NCBI GenBank assembly: GCA_040954595.2 | Contig: CM082576.2 | Location: forward strand, 930,001-994,000 | DNA length: 64,000 bases | Direction: 5' to 3' | Source of the DNA: Balanoglossus misakiensis | Lineage: Eukaryota > Hemichordata | Shown here: positions 39,582 to 52,900 of the stretch, in pieces | Numbering within the stretch: position 1 is the stretch's first letter | How the letters are laid out: each line of letters opens with the position of its first letter | The notes under the pieces: generated by a model | What the model saw: only the letters and a program-made list of their open reading frames with translations | Told to the model about the DNA's origin: nothing | Databases searched by the model: none | Position numbers and translations under genes: made by a program

Positions 39582-40199
39582 AAGGTAAAGACGACATCTT
39601 CTCTATACAGATATACAGATTGCTATTGCCGTTTCATTGGATGTACGCACATCCGATGACTTCAAGATCGAAGGGAGGTCGATTTGTCTGGCTTGCATAC
39701 CACCGAATTTGGCGATTTTACCACAGAAACGGTTCGTGTGTGATTCAGCGATGTGTATACGGCTGCAAAAGGTTCAGTTCAACACACAAAGCTTCGTGAA
39801 GCGATAAACCTATCTTCCCCAGCTTCTAAACAGGTCCCGACAAAACAATTCCCGTGTAGTGCACGTCGAATAACAGTTTATGCATATTCAAACTAAAAAA
39901 TGACAAAAATGTACAACTTCTTGGAATTGCAGAGTGTCAATAGATATTTGGCAGAAGCTCGAACCCACAAATCTATATTTGCGTGCTAATGGCTGATATG
40001 CGTGCAAACACCTATACTATCCACGCGGAGTGGTCACCTGGAAATGAGATGGGACGTAATAGCGCAAGAAAGCTGTCAATGTTTGAAAAGGTAGGGGCTT
40101 ACAATTTGACTTGAGGTGACTTTATGCACTATTTTGTGACCTGTAGGGATCGCCATTTGATTGTGTTTGATACCACAGTGTACCACGTGCATTCCACTC

Positions 40200-40223
40200 T
40201 GACGTCATCATGCATGTCACGTG
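40200..40223. promoter_or_regulatory. Candidate CRE plus E-box pair
   Basis: TGACGTCA at 40200-40207 followed by CACGTG at 40218-40223, repeating the combination found at 37861-37908. Inferred from motifs alone. Confidence 0.3.
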
Positions 40224-41068
40224 TTTATCAGAAACGGGTACCTTGTCGCGGATGAACGGAATTCACCAAAGTGATTCCAAGCGGCCTCTATCCTTTTCAG
40301 TCACAATGCATTTGTCAACACGCACACAAATCTAGGAAGAGCAATATATTAATAGAATTATCACCAATGAATGATCTCCATAGCAACAGATTGAGGTCAA
40401 ATTTGCATCAATTGGCACAGCGGTCTTCTTTCCTACAAGAAAATATAAAAATACATTTCCTATTTTTTATGCACAAACACGACCGTTCTTGTGGTTGCCA
40501 ACGTGCGTTTTTTTGTCTCCGAAGATTGAAAGTACATAAAACTAGTAACGCAGCTGTTCAATTGCCTTGTCTATGTCAGCTTGTGTATTCCGCTCCTGGC
40601 CATTTACATATTCAATGCAAATCGATGAAGTAAATACTTGGAACCGCCGCGATTTCTGAAAAAGGCGCATTTCGGTATCTTCAGAGATACAAGACCTGCA
40701 AGATTACTACAACAGCTGTCTTTAAGTATAAATGAAAATGATTGGCCATCGTCGAGCCAAGAAACAATCCACAGTTTGAAAATCCGGTGATCGACATTTG
40801 CTTTTCTTACAATATTTCTAAGTGGATCTTTTGATTGGTAATTTTTCAGACAAGACTTACTCTAAAAATACGACGCAACTTTCAAATAAAATCTCACTCT
40901 GATTTGGCCATAACAGTTGACTAGAATGGGCGTGATTTCCTAAGGCATGTTCCATGTATGCTGGATATTCAAGAGTCCTTTTAGTTACTGCAGGCACTAT
41001 TTCATCTATATCAAGTCACTTTATTTTGAGACTTTGTTTCTTCACTTTGGTGGGCATCGCTGTTTTTA

Positions 41069-41407
41069 AACATCGCCGGGGGGTTCAGAAATTTCCGCGA
41101 CGTACAGCTTCACGAAGCGTCCGGGACAGCGCGTCCACTTCAACCGTCCGGATGATACAAGGCCTCTTGAGTTTCTACAGCGAGTCGTGTTTCCACATTT
41201 CACCGACGTTGTGATAACACGCACAGATTTCATATCGAGTACTCGAGATCTCCCTATATCCAGAAAGATGTTTTTAAGTATAGGACAGATTATCGGCGCT
41301 GATGATCTGCAATTCGGATCTTTTGAAGTTGGAGAATCCGTCACAATGTATGAGACATTCGATAACACACTCCAACGGTTGAACAAGAATGTCGTTTTTT
41401 CTAAGTA
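41069..41407 (+). CDS. Unassigned coding-like exon, about 113 codons
   Basis: Open from just after a TAA to a strong donor (TCTAA|GTAAGT). The translation is unlike chance sequence: balanced charge, few Cys or Trp, and soluble-protein segments such as TYSFTKRPGQRVHFNRPDD, TRPLEFLQRVVFPHF and QIIGADDLQFGSFEVGE. A possible acceptor (GGGGTTCAG at about 41088) lies inside the open stretch, with only a weak pyrimidine tract. No in-frame ATG lies near the beginning, so it would be an internal exon. I do not recognise the family. The opposite strand is also open over most of it, and GC-rich sequence has fewer stops, so it could be non-coding. It lies on the same strand as its neighbours. Confidence 0.33.
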
Positions 41408-42407
41408 AGTAAGGTCTTGCGGGATGCTTGAAGGGTTTGAAGAGACAGAAAAATTAAAGAAAACATGGTGACATTTTAATTGAGCTTGTTGTGAATCGGC
41501 TATCCTTACTCACGATCTTCAGTCATCAATGGAACTGAATGTCCTTGAAGAAGTCTCCCTGAAAGCGACCAAAACTTGCTCGAAGGGAGGGAGATACTCA
41601 GTCTGCGAAATCATCAAAAAGATATGGTACCTGATAATATCTTCAACATCGTTTCAGGAAAGAACAACATAAAAAATGTGATGTGTTATCAACAGACACT
41701 AACTCAATATTCTTGACGTTGCAACATCACTGAGACTGACAATCGTTAAGGAAATTGATAAAATGATAGTTCTATACTCATGTTTCAAACCCCAAAGCGA
41801 TCGATAGAGCAAAACGTGTATTACCTAATACTCGGTTAAAAAATATTTCGCAATGTGGGGAGATCTGATTAAATTATAACAATGTCAAGTAAACCATTTA
41901 TTATCGCTCACCGCTTTTCTTTTTATGTGATTTTTGTGGCACGGATCTACTTGACCTTGGCTCCCAGTACGGAATGTGCATCGGTCCGAATAATATACTT
42001 GTGCGAACCTCTGGTGGGTGAAACGGAACAAAATGAGTATTACTCGCCTGGCTAAATTTGCGTAGGAATTATCAACTATCTGGTATGCTAATCACGTCAT
42101 TCTTCTGCCAGCGCGCGCTGTGCCAGACTTCTTTTTCTCTGTTCAAGGGCTTGAGCGTAGGCTGTCCAATTATCATTAATTTCACGAAATGCAGTTGAGG
42201 CCTATAATCGGAAATTAATTTCACATTCGTGCCGATATCTTGAAAAGCCGCAAAGGGGAAATTGTATTTAAAGGACAAGATAAACTACGCTGTCGATCGC
42301 TGGTCCCGTTCTATTGTCACTGTTTCCCCAGTCCGAAATATTCGTTCCTGGTGGTGAGTGCAGAAATAATCAGCGGGGATACAGTGCGAGATATCGATGC
42401 CCAAATT

Positions 42408-42443
42408 TGTTACCATGGGGACTGATGTTACCATGGGGACTGC
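42408..42443 (+). repeat. Tandem 18-bp duplication
   Basis: TGTTACCATGGGGACTGA is followed at once by a second copy differing only in the last base. Each copy contains CCATGG. Confidence 0.9.
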
Positions 42444-42560
42444 TGAAAAGTTATAATAGTCATTATAGATGCAACGCGATATAGTTCTCGTTTTGCCGCG
42501 GAATTATGAACATTTGTCTTGAGTCATAAAAATAATATAGTACACTACGCATACTGTATA

Positions 42561-42601
42561 CGACCGACCGACAGACAGACAGACAGACGAACGGACAGAC
42601 A
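42561..42601 (+). repeat. (GACA/GACC)n tetranucleotide repeat
   Basis: CGAC units pass into CAGA/GACA units over about 40 bp. A related array is found 2 kb downstream. Confidence 0.9.
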
Positions 42602-44555
42602 CAGAAATCGTTTTTATCGGGTGTTTGAGTTGTTCATTCAAACGGAGACGATCGACTCTGCTTCTGGTTTGTTGTGCATGCGCAGTGTGATTACAGAGCC
42701 ACGGAAATCTCAAATTAAATACTGCTTTTGAACCCTGTCATATTGAAGAAAAATATAAGCGACTTGGAGCATTGGAGCTTCGTTTGTGTGGAGTGATTTC
42801 AAAGTATATTGACATGCATACACAGACGCTGTACAGACAGAGCAGACCGTATCTGAAGTAGAGTTCTTGAACTCACCCCACCTGGCGTGTTACACACAGG
42901 TCGAACATCATTAGAAAAAGACCGCCCGTGGCAACAGAACAAATATTCGTGTGCATCATTGAAGAACTGGCACGTAGACACGAACACACTTACATGTATT
43001 TCATTTTTAAACGCCTGAAAATAACATTTCTCTTTAAAATGATAGTTTCTCTTTAAAACAGAAATCCATTATCTATCAGGGTGCTTCACGGGTTACATGT
43101 GGATCATGTTTGATGACGAGAATGACCAAGCTATCTGCTAAGCGTTTGCCAATTCCCGGCGTTGCGGTAGCAGGGTAGGTCTATAGGATAACAATTTCAA
43201 CGAACAGGTTAGTCTGCAATGATGAGATTTTCCGTCATCAAACACGCATGTCACTTCAATCAGGGACAGTTTATACAACATATAAAAACATAAAAGAGGC
43301 ATTTATGTAAAATAACATCAAATGAAAATCTGGCGAAATATTCTTTTCAATTTTGAAGTCATATACTTTCCCTCCTTATCAAGTACTCTTACTTTATAGT
43401 GCATATATTTTCACAAGTACTGATCAGGTATCTATTTTTAGCATTTTGTGTGTGGGTGACAATGTGTCTATTGTATCTTTTAACAAGAGTGAAAAACAAA
43501 CTGCCATGAATAATATTGGATTCGGATGATTTATGTCTGGACAACCTTTACAATAACTTTAACCTTAGAGAAATGTCTTGGGGTTGTATCGATCACATTA
43601 ACAGCACGGAAAGTACCCCTGGCCATGTCTAATTTTCGTTCACACGCATACACTTCACCGAGCTATGCTAGAGGCTGTGGGGTCTTTGCCATTTCCCTGA
43701 TTTGTTCGCGTTTGAAGTTTATTTAAGTCTTCAAATTGCCAACCCTCGCATTGCATTTCGTCCCCGTTATGATAAAACGTTTGCATCCAACGCAGATCAC
43801 CTCGATACAAAAAGTGCCACAGATCTCTTCTTCGCCTTTGTTGTTTTTAATTGTTGGAATTTCTTCAAAGACAGAAGGACAATCAATTACGTTGTTTTAT
43901 GGCCGCGTGGATTGTTTTCTTTGTCTTTTTTCCCACTCCGAATGGAATTGTCTCTATTCGGCTAAATACCTTGACGCCAATTCTACGACCAGGGGCAAAC
44001 CAAGCTTATCCGCCGATCGACGAAAACAAATCGATTAAGATAATAAGGGTGGACCGCTGAACGTGTCAAAGGGCTCCACTCAAGAGTAGACACAAATACA
44101 TACTATACGCACACCGAGTGTCTTGCAAGTTCAAACATGTTTTCAGTGGGCTTTAAAATTCCTCTCTAAGGAACTTTAAACATAGCTACGAATTAAGGTA
44201 TTGTTACCGGGGACTGTCGCCAGCACTTAGATTAGATAGAGTCGGTCTTGGATACAGTCCAATCAATCTCTCTACAACATGTCTATAGTCGGTCTGTGGT
44301 CCGCACGCCAGTCGAATGCACGGTCCCTTCATCACACTGAAAGACTGTAAGCTATAAGTATGGGTTGGGGTTGTTAACTTACCAGACACTTCACCATATC
44401 CTGCGAGATAAATGCACGTTGATTGCCGGGTGGATCACTGTTTCATTGTATTCACCATGCAATACATCACTCGTATCGCAGTTTCGTTATCAGGGTGGAG
44501 TTTTAATGAAGAAAAACATAAAAACAATCATCAATCATAAATACCTGTGTCGCGA

Positions 44556-44603
44556 GACGACAGACAGACAGACAGAAAGACAGAAAGACGGACGGACGGA
44601 CGG
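44556..44603 (+). repeat. (GACA)n-(GAAA)-(GACG)n tetranucleotide repeat
   Basis: GACAGACA, then GAAAGACA, then GACGGACG units. It has the same repeat core as 42561-42601, in the same orientation. Confidence 0.9.
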
Positions 44604-47600
44604 GGCTATTAACAACCAGACGTATACATAAAACGCAGGTAGAACATTTCGGGTTATGATATTACGGGTTGTTTGTGATGTGGTTCAATTTAAGAGAGAC
44701 CAAAACTCGAGAGCAACGACACTAACCGTTCAAGAGCCCTTGCCAAGGGAGGAAGGACATGAACAAAAGAAAGCAGTACTTCATATAGAACCGTTACAGT
44801 TTATATAGCAACAAGGTGTGTTTATCCCGTTTGACTGCACTCTAATACAGTGATAACTTATTATATAGCGTTAAAACCGGTGATATCCGATTATTATGAA
44901 AATTCATTGCTGTTGCGGAAAGTTTACTAATGATATAGACTCCGCGAAATCTTGGAGCAACTCCTAAATATTTGACACAATTCTCCGTATCCAGGCTACA
45001 AAAACCGCTTGTAAAAGTAGAGTGACGTCCTCTTGCGAAACAAAATTCGTTACCTTTTTTGCAGCAATTCATGTAAGACATTCATATTTGAACTGTGTTT
45101 GAAATCTTCTTGCACGATTACAGAAGTTTGTGATGTTGGAAAAACTTGAAGTCTGTAGGATAATACTTCCGTCTGTTATATTTAGCCTAAACGAGAGTTC
45201 TTCTGCAGTGAAATTCCCTTCAGCAATGCATGTTCAATTCTTTGAAATCGTACAGTACTTCCTGAACATTTGCCCGCGCCGTGTACACTCACTCTTTCTC
45301 TCCGTCTCTCTCTCCCCCTCTCTCACTCATATATTCCTGTTTACACGGCTAACTGCCTATATTTGGTCTCTCTCCTTTGTCCAACGAGTAACTGCCGTGG
45401 GCCATCGCTTCTACGGCTAATTGGTCGACCAGCGGTACATTTTCTATCTAATTGCAATGTGCCTGCTCTCTCAGCCATTAATCGCAAGGATAGGCAATCA
45501 TTTATCAATCTATGGCCAGAACAATGTTCAGTCTTTTTTGTTCGCAGGCGACATTGTGCGCAGATCGAAAGAACCATGTGCTACAATTTCGATACCATAT
45601 TGTTAGCTTGGCATGCAGCTAAGCCTCTGTTCCAATTCCTGTTTTTAATTTCGTCGATTCCAGTCATTTTCACCGAATATGTAAATCCCCAACCGCTCTT
45701 TCCCAACCAACATTTTCTTTTGTCGATGGCCGTCCAATCATTAGTACACGCCTGCTTTGCCCCCCCCCCCCGTTCATTTCAGCTGTTTGGTATACAGGTA
45801 CGCCAGACCCATTCGACGCGCGTGAGGTTCATAGAGAATGGCTTGAAATTTTCAATGACCGTGTGTGCCGTCACCTAAATTAGGAAAGCAGAGACTATGA
45901 AATGTACAATGAAAAGAAACGTTTGAAAGAAGGCATAATCGCCGTGTCCAGCTTTGTTAGCTGTTGAATCGCGAACAACTGTGGTCTAAGGCTATACTGC
46001 AAGTAACTGGTCCATAAAATATCCTGAACACGTGACACTTTTGTCAGTTGAATCAGATTGCAGGAAACTCTCTTTTGCTTAAAGCCCTTGTGAATTTGGT
46101 GTTAGACCGCTGATTGGAGACAAGCTTCAATTATCATGAGTTGCTTTTGAGCTACTGGGACTTCTTTGCGATCTGCTGGGTCAAATCAGCACTTTGTGTT
46201 GAATTGATGCTTGTCTCAGCTATGCTTTCGATCCGATCTATAGCAATGCCTACGTCAAAAACGTGGGCCTTTAAAAATGGGGGCAAATCATGGCAAGTCC
46301 CAATAGGCCCTATAGTTTATGGAACTTTGACAATTTTAAGTCGACGACGAAGACAATTCTCTTTTCCAAGGACACCGTAAATTTATTTTTTTGAAATCTT
46401 ACGTGCAGGAAAGCGTACTTCGACTTCCGTATGCAACTGTATACGCAGTTATCAAAAAAGGAATGTACTTTTTTTCTATCCCAGCGACTGCATGTCTTTC
46501 TTATTATTGGCCAATAAATTACACACAATAAAGCATTTTTTGAAATCATGATAGCGACATGATTCTGTTATCTATCAAAAGCAGAAAGTACACGTCGTAG
46601 ATGGAGGTTGCCATGACAACTCCAATGATATTTCTACGACGTATCTGAGTATGTGCCGTTGGTAAGATATGTTTGTGACTGACACAGCCAAAGTCGTCAC
46701 GTCTTCTTCTACTTCTGTTTCTACCCCCCCCCCCCCGCCCATCAATTACTGATAAACACGTCTGCGATATGTAACCAACGTATGGTCCAGGTGAGATGTT
46801 ATCACAAGTTCCGACGTCTGCAATTACGGACACAAAACAATATAAGGCTTTATCTGTAAAAGCCATGAAATGTTATAAAGACAAGATTCCCATTAATATA
46901 TAGCTTTATTGTCACACCTTGTTAAAATCTAAATCGCACTTTTAACTTGATAGTACCATGCAGACGATTTATGCATTTGCCACGGGTTTTGACAAGTTGA
47001 ACGTTTTTTTTTGGATTTTAGTTGAGCACTACAACACATAGTGTGTCGAATATCCAAATTAGGTACGGCACCTTGTCAATTTAAAAATCGATAATTGCGC
47101 GAAAATATCATGATAATAAAACGTACAACCAACATATGCACCGCTTATATTGAAGCGTTCTCTCTTATTGCAGTGTAAAGCAACGGTGATTGATCTCAGA
47201 TCACTTCATTTTAATAACAGATTTGCAAAGCCATGATATCCGTACATTCACATAAAAATAGGACACATCACCGGCATTGGGTGCTGTCAGTGATGTCACC
47301 TATGTCATCAACATGTAAAATTAATGCCACATGTCTGCCTCTATTTATGATGTTCAAGTTTATGTGTGTTTGTACAGGTAGTTCCCGCAATGTTGCGCTC
47401 AACCTGTCGTTAGATGATGACACAGTGACTTAGTCGGCACGTTCACGGTCAATTCGTGCTCAATTTGGCGCATTTCAAGACGCGTCACTAATGTAAAAAC
47501 ATTATGCTGTACGATATAAATGTCAATATTTATATTTCGCGGCCTGTTGCATATACGTTGTCACATTATCAAATACCACCCTAATGTGTGTAAATATAGG

Positions 47601-48701
47601 TCTAACTGGGAGTGAGGATACAACATGATGGAATTCTGTTATAGAGGTCCTGTTCTCCTCTCGCGTATTCGGATGAGATTTCCTGGTGCAGAGATTTTGT
47701 ACACACGAAAGAGCAGCATCCCTTCGATATAAAGGTGGTGGTTACTGTGGCAATTTTCATATGAATACTGGACACTCAAAGTACTGTACCGTTCAACATG
47801 TTCAGAATACCCCCCAGGCGATTCCTCTTACAACCATCGTTCTGGTTTAAAGGAAATGAAATATTTACCACTAGCATTTAGTCCACTATTCAATCTTTCA
47901 AATTTTGTTAAAATCCTCCTTCGTCCTATAGTGTTGCAGTTGGTGTTGAATCGTCACTATATACGTCCGAGACAGATCAACACTCGCCAATAAGTAATTA
48001 AAACGATCATTCACACCGGGTGCCATGACTACCGGAAGAATATCATCCTTAGTTTCTCTTTGAACAAAGGCTTTCTCTATATAAAAATATGGTATGGGCA
48101 CTGAGATGCGTTACTTGTGTAGTGGTGCCATGAATATCTTTAAAGAGACCGCTCATATCCGATCTCGTTAAAAATAAACAATTCAGTTCTACTCACAGCA
48201 CTGAAATGACGACAAATGTTGGACGCAATTACTTATGAATTAAAGGTCCATTGTGCATTTTTACGAGAGTCTCTCGTCATAATCACATTCCCTGAACGTG
48301 TCTAACACATCTTCAAAAAAATACAACTTGAAGTGACTGAGTCTTTGTGTTGCCGTTGCTTTGTTCAACGCACCGAAACGTCAAATTAAGGCATGTCTAC
48401 TGTATTCATCCGTTGCCAGTTTAATAAACGACAAGAACATGTAAATTAAGGTAATCATGCCTTGAATTGGGCCAACTGAAATGCAGACATTGCGACATGC
48501 AAGCATACACGCCAGCAAACGTAGGTCTAGGCTCGATAATTGAACACAAGAGTAGTGGATAGGGATGACAGAGATTGCAGAGAGATGAAGACTTGGGATA
48601 CTCTCATTGTATACATCGGATTTGAAGGATGTGTTCACGCACACATGCACACCACCTCCCATGGGACTTTTTCTTTTGGAGATTCCACTTTTTCCCTATA
48701 T

Positions 48702-48755
48702 CCACCACCACCACCACCACCACCACCACCACCACCACCACCACCACCACCACCA
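48702..48755 (+). repeat. (CCA)n microsatellite
   Basis: About 18 uninterrupted CCA triplets. Open frames crossing it on either strand give Pro, Thr/His or Gly homopolymers and should not be taken as genes. Confidence 0.97.
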
Positions 48756-49499
48756 TGATTGGAACAAATAGCAACATTTTGCTCGGGGTTCAAATTAGAA
48801 TAAACGCGCGCGTGTCCTATTGTACTTTTAACCAACCAGCGAGCGCGTTATATATTATGACACGCGATAGTGAGGCTAATGAGAATATCTTGCGGGAACT
48901 TTTGTTTACTCTTGTTGTTTACTTGTACTTCAGGTTGAAACGAGGTCACTTGTACCTTGTTCCTCTGCAGGGGTTCGCCGTGTTGTACAATGATATTGTA
49001 TACCCAGGACGATTCTGCTTTTAACAAGGAAAAAAACCTTAAAATTTTGATTTAATATCCAACAATGTTTGGCCGGTCGCATCGCATGCCAGGACGTTAT
49101 CGTAGCGCGATATTTGATTTCACTGTGGAAACCCCTTGTAATAATCAGCTCGTCTGCTTATCTGGGTCAAATACTGAAATAGATCCTGCTGTGCTGTGAT
49201 TAATTTGCATTGTGTAAATAGGGCGCAAAACACCGTTTATCGAGCGACACAACCGTTGAACCGGAAGAGCGAACGAAGGATGGAGAGAATTCCCGGGAAA
49301 AAAACTTAAGCGCTGCAAAATAGGAGACGAAGCATGCAAAGAGGACATTTTCAAACGCGTTGCAAACATTAAACAATACTGATCTTGCGTGGTTCTGGGG
49401 CGGCAACTTTCATTCATCTGTTCATATATTATGACACGAATCGTTTTACGTGTTTTCATATGTAAATAAGCCATGTCGTAATCAGTTGAGGTCAGCAGT

Positions 49500-49705
49500 C
49501 GTCGACAAGGGTTGTCAAGTTGAACCAATCAGCGCGCGTGTCGTTGTTGTGATGGGGGCGTCACCCATTGTTGTTCAGCTGATCCGCGTGTTACTTCATT
49601 CGCTCACCGACCAGTCAGCGGAGAACATCGTTTCCTAGACACTGAATGGAAACTAACCCGTAGAATAGCCGGGGACGGAAAATGGTCCTTAATTTTTGAT
49701 CTCAG
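49500..49705 (+). promoter_or_regulatory. CpG-rich promoter and untranslated first exon of the FAM53-like gene
   Basis: A CCAAT box (49525-49529) directly precedes GCGCGCG and further CpG-rich sequence. About 180 bp later a donor CTCAG|GTTAGA (exon end 49705) could close a non-coding first exon. Short upstream ATGs here are followed by in-frame stops, which supports an untranslated exon. The start site cannot be mapped from sequence alone. Confidence 0.45.
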
Positions 49706-49911
49706 GTTAGAAGGGTTTTGCGTTTATATATCGGTACCAGATTTTGATATTTTCTAAAATGGTTCTTTAGTTTTGTTTCTGTAGAAATATTTATGAATAG
49801 GCCCTGTTTCAGGTGTTTTATGACGGCTGGAACGAGCAAACTGGCTGCACCGCCAAGCTGGATCTGTATCCATCCGGAACGGCCTTAACTGCCTGTCCTC
49901 TGCAGTTGCAT

Positions 49912-52900
49912 ATGGATATGCTCAGGTTTCTTACTCAAAAATTGAAATCCCAGTCTATCAATGAAGTTACGCCATATCATCCAAAGGTGGGTGTATGTCA
50001 GATTTCTCCGCAAATGTTTATTTTTGTCGAATTTCCGTACTTCTGTCTGCATGTCATTTTGAGTATGGTGGCCGCCATGCTGATCGTTCGATATTTAATT
50101 TTCTGTTGGCAGGAGGCCGAAAATGACGAGGACTTTAACTCGGATTCGGAGGAAGAAAATCAGGAATTACAACAGCTAACTAAAGGTATGTTTTTCTTTC
50201 TTATGGGTTGCTCTTTTATTATAATTCTGATGGCATGCAAGCTGATAAAACCACAGCTCGATCGTTACCGTGCCGTCTGTTTATCTTCACAGAAAGTCGA
50301 CATGGCGGACAAATTTCGAACGGTACGCTAATGCCTCCAACTAATTCAGTTTCCATGTGCACAAAGCCCCACCAGCCATTAGAGGACAGGCCGTGTTTGA
50401 CGGAAAATGTATTACAATTGTTATCGGAGAGAGACAGGCATAGTTCGGAAGAAGAACTTGCCGATATAGAAAAACAATGCAAAGAGAACCAGGCAGCGGA
50501 GAAGCGAAAATGGTCGCAAGCCAACCGCTGGAGTGTCAATGGCGAAAGCTCAGGGTCAAGCGATGATGAAGTGCGAGATTTGTGCTCAAAACCTGTGCCG
50601 GTTCTGTTTAGTTCATCCCCACCGAAACAGCTTCAAAGGTTGTGTCACATGTCGCCCGGGAGTCAGGTTTTCTTGGCAAATGTTCGTCCGACCGCAGAGT
50701 CATCTCCAAGGAAACGGCATCGACAGGGTCTCGGAGATATTTCACCACACCTCCTAAACCGACCCAGCCTGGACTTTGAGAAGATGCAACAGGTCTGTAT
50801 TATAATACACCCTACTGCATAGGAATTATTATTTTCAAATAACCTTATTGGTCACGTGTATTATAAAACTATTTTGAAGAAGTTGGAATTTAACATCACC
50901 GTATATCCCAATAATCCAAATAATTCATGATTATAACGAAAAGGATTTTCCGCATAAAAGTGCTTCTGTCGACAGAGCTCAATCTTTGATACACAATTTG
51001 CTGGTGTATGTGATAAAAGTGTACAAAAACTAACTGACAGTGGTAGATAAGAGAAACCGGAAGCAAAGTAGTAAAAGGAAACCATATCTGCATGGAATTT
51101 GGCGCAAGAAAACCATGCCACCAATGTTGAACGCGCATAATATTAATACACAGAGATAGGAGCTGGCCATGCAGTCTCCCACGCCTCATGCCATACCATG
51201 CTGTGTGGTAAGCATGTGTGCAGGTCAAAATGAGCGTAATAGTTCCATGTTTAGAAATGATATCATCCTGGACATCTGGCTTCTCTTCTGAAAAATGGGA
51301 AAACACTGAAGGAAGCGGTTTTCATTGACGCAATGTTTCAGAATGACACCTTTTCAGATTAGGAATTCCTGTGTCTCATTGCTTGCATTGTGTTTGTAGT
51401 AGTCTTGGAAGCGTGCCAAAGGCAAAACACAAAGTAGGTTGGCCTTGGATGAAACTCTGTTGAGCTATATCCATAGACGGAGGGAAACCTCAACTCTGGC
51501 TGCCTACACAATACAAGTCGGTGTCACGTTTCAGCAAGGACGTTTTTCCCCTTTAAATTTTGTAAATATATTGTTGAGACGAGAGTAGCATGGTTTTGAG
51601 ATTGTATTACTCTGAAGTTAACAGATCTCTTGGTATGTAGCAAGGGGTAGAATTGTTGGTCTAAAGGTAGAGTTACTTTTTGGAAGTCAGTGTTATGTGG
51701 ATGGCAACAGTCAACAAATACCATCGAATTGTCAGAAGCTATGAGGTGTGTGGACAGTGGAGCCTGTCCTGTTGTCCCAGTTTTCTGGTTGAAGTTCAAA
51801 AAAACATTCCAGGGGAAATCCTTGTGAATTCAGAAAATTAAGTTGACTGCGTCTAGCGGATTATGTTATGCTTTTTGAACTTTGGCTGTTTATGTCTGGT
51901 CTCAGAGAATCACAACTTGCCAGACCCTGTTGCCATTAATCAAAATAAATATGACATGAACCTGTGTAATGTATGTTCTCTAGTCACCACAGTTATGAGG
52001 ATTTAAGGAGATGACTGGTTTAAGTTTTCTGAAAACCCTGATCGATCAGTTGAAAAGGATCAGTGGCATAGCACTAGCACTAGTTGTCTGAGGGAGGCGA
52101 TAGTTGGAGGTGTGCCAAAAGAGACCATGCTGTAGTTGTGAATTTCCAAGTAGGCCAGCCCACACAGATTTTGTGCATGTGCGGCATTCGCGGTCATTTG
52201 CATCACTTTAGAACAGTGGTAAATACATTGTAATTTATTGTGATGTTCCTGTATACTTTGTGCAATTATTTGTATGTATTCTGGTGATTAGGCAACTCGA
52301 CTCTTTTCAGTTGTTTTCAGTCACTATTATCTGTAGGTGTTGAAATCCAACAAGCAGAAAAGTCATCGTAGATAAATTCAAATCCATGATACAGAATGGA
52401 CTGCTTTTTTGTCTGATGCAAGATGTGAACATTTTGATTATATTTAGCTGATTGGGTGTTTGCTAAAATTATGAATAATTCAGCAGTTTGGGCTTGTGCC
52501 TTCTTTTGAGTGTGTAGCCACTGATCACATGTCAATCAAGTCAAAAGCAACAGGGAGCTGTGGCAGTCCTAATGTTCGAATAATTTTGAAATTATCTGGG
52601 TACAGCTTAATAGTGTGATTTGGGTGGTTTATTCATCATGTGTGGCAAGATGAGGGTTGGTTGGAGAACATTTATTATCACATTTTCACACTATTGATTA
52701 GTATATGAAACATTCGAACAACTGCTACATATTATGAACAGGGGCCCCTCATAATGCTAGTTGAAAAACAAAACCTTTACTCTAAATCAGAATGCCTGGA
52801 GGATGCTATGACTTGAAGCTTTTGTATGCTCTTTTAAAATGGCATGCGTTTCTGACACGAGAGTTGGCATTGGCCTCCTTTGCTGTGTAATTTGTTTCAT

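Larger units (their letters stand above)
33119..49500. other. Intergenic interval between NEK9 and the FAM53-like gene
   Basis: About 16 kb. From about 35.4 kb onwards CpG dinucleotides are much more frequent by eye than in the NEK9 introns. It contains homopolymer G/C tracts (33338-33352, 37341-37352, 45760-45771, 46724-46736), GACA repeats near 42.6 and 44.6 kb, a CCA repeat at 48702-48755 and CRE/E-box pairs. It also holds an unassigned coding-like segment at 41069-41407. Other open frames start with GTG or TTG and show no family motif. Confidence 0.65.

Noticed and set aside
45270-45878. Open frame of about 202 codons on the plus strand
   Set aside because: It begins with TTG, has no early ATG, starts in CT-rich low-complexity sequence and crosses a poly-C tract. 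No motif or splice structure supports it.
48540-49024. Open frames rich in Pro, Thr or Gly
   Set aside because: They are read-through of the CCA microsatellite.
49145-49528. Minus-strand open frame over the FAM53-like promoter
   Set aside because: Starts with TTG, no motif, and overlaps a likely promoter of the opposite strand.
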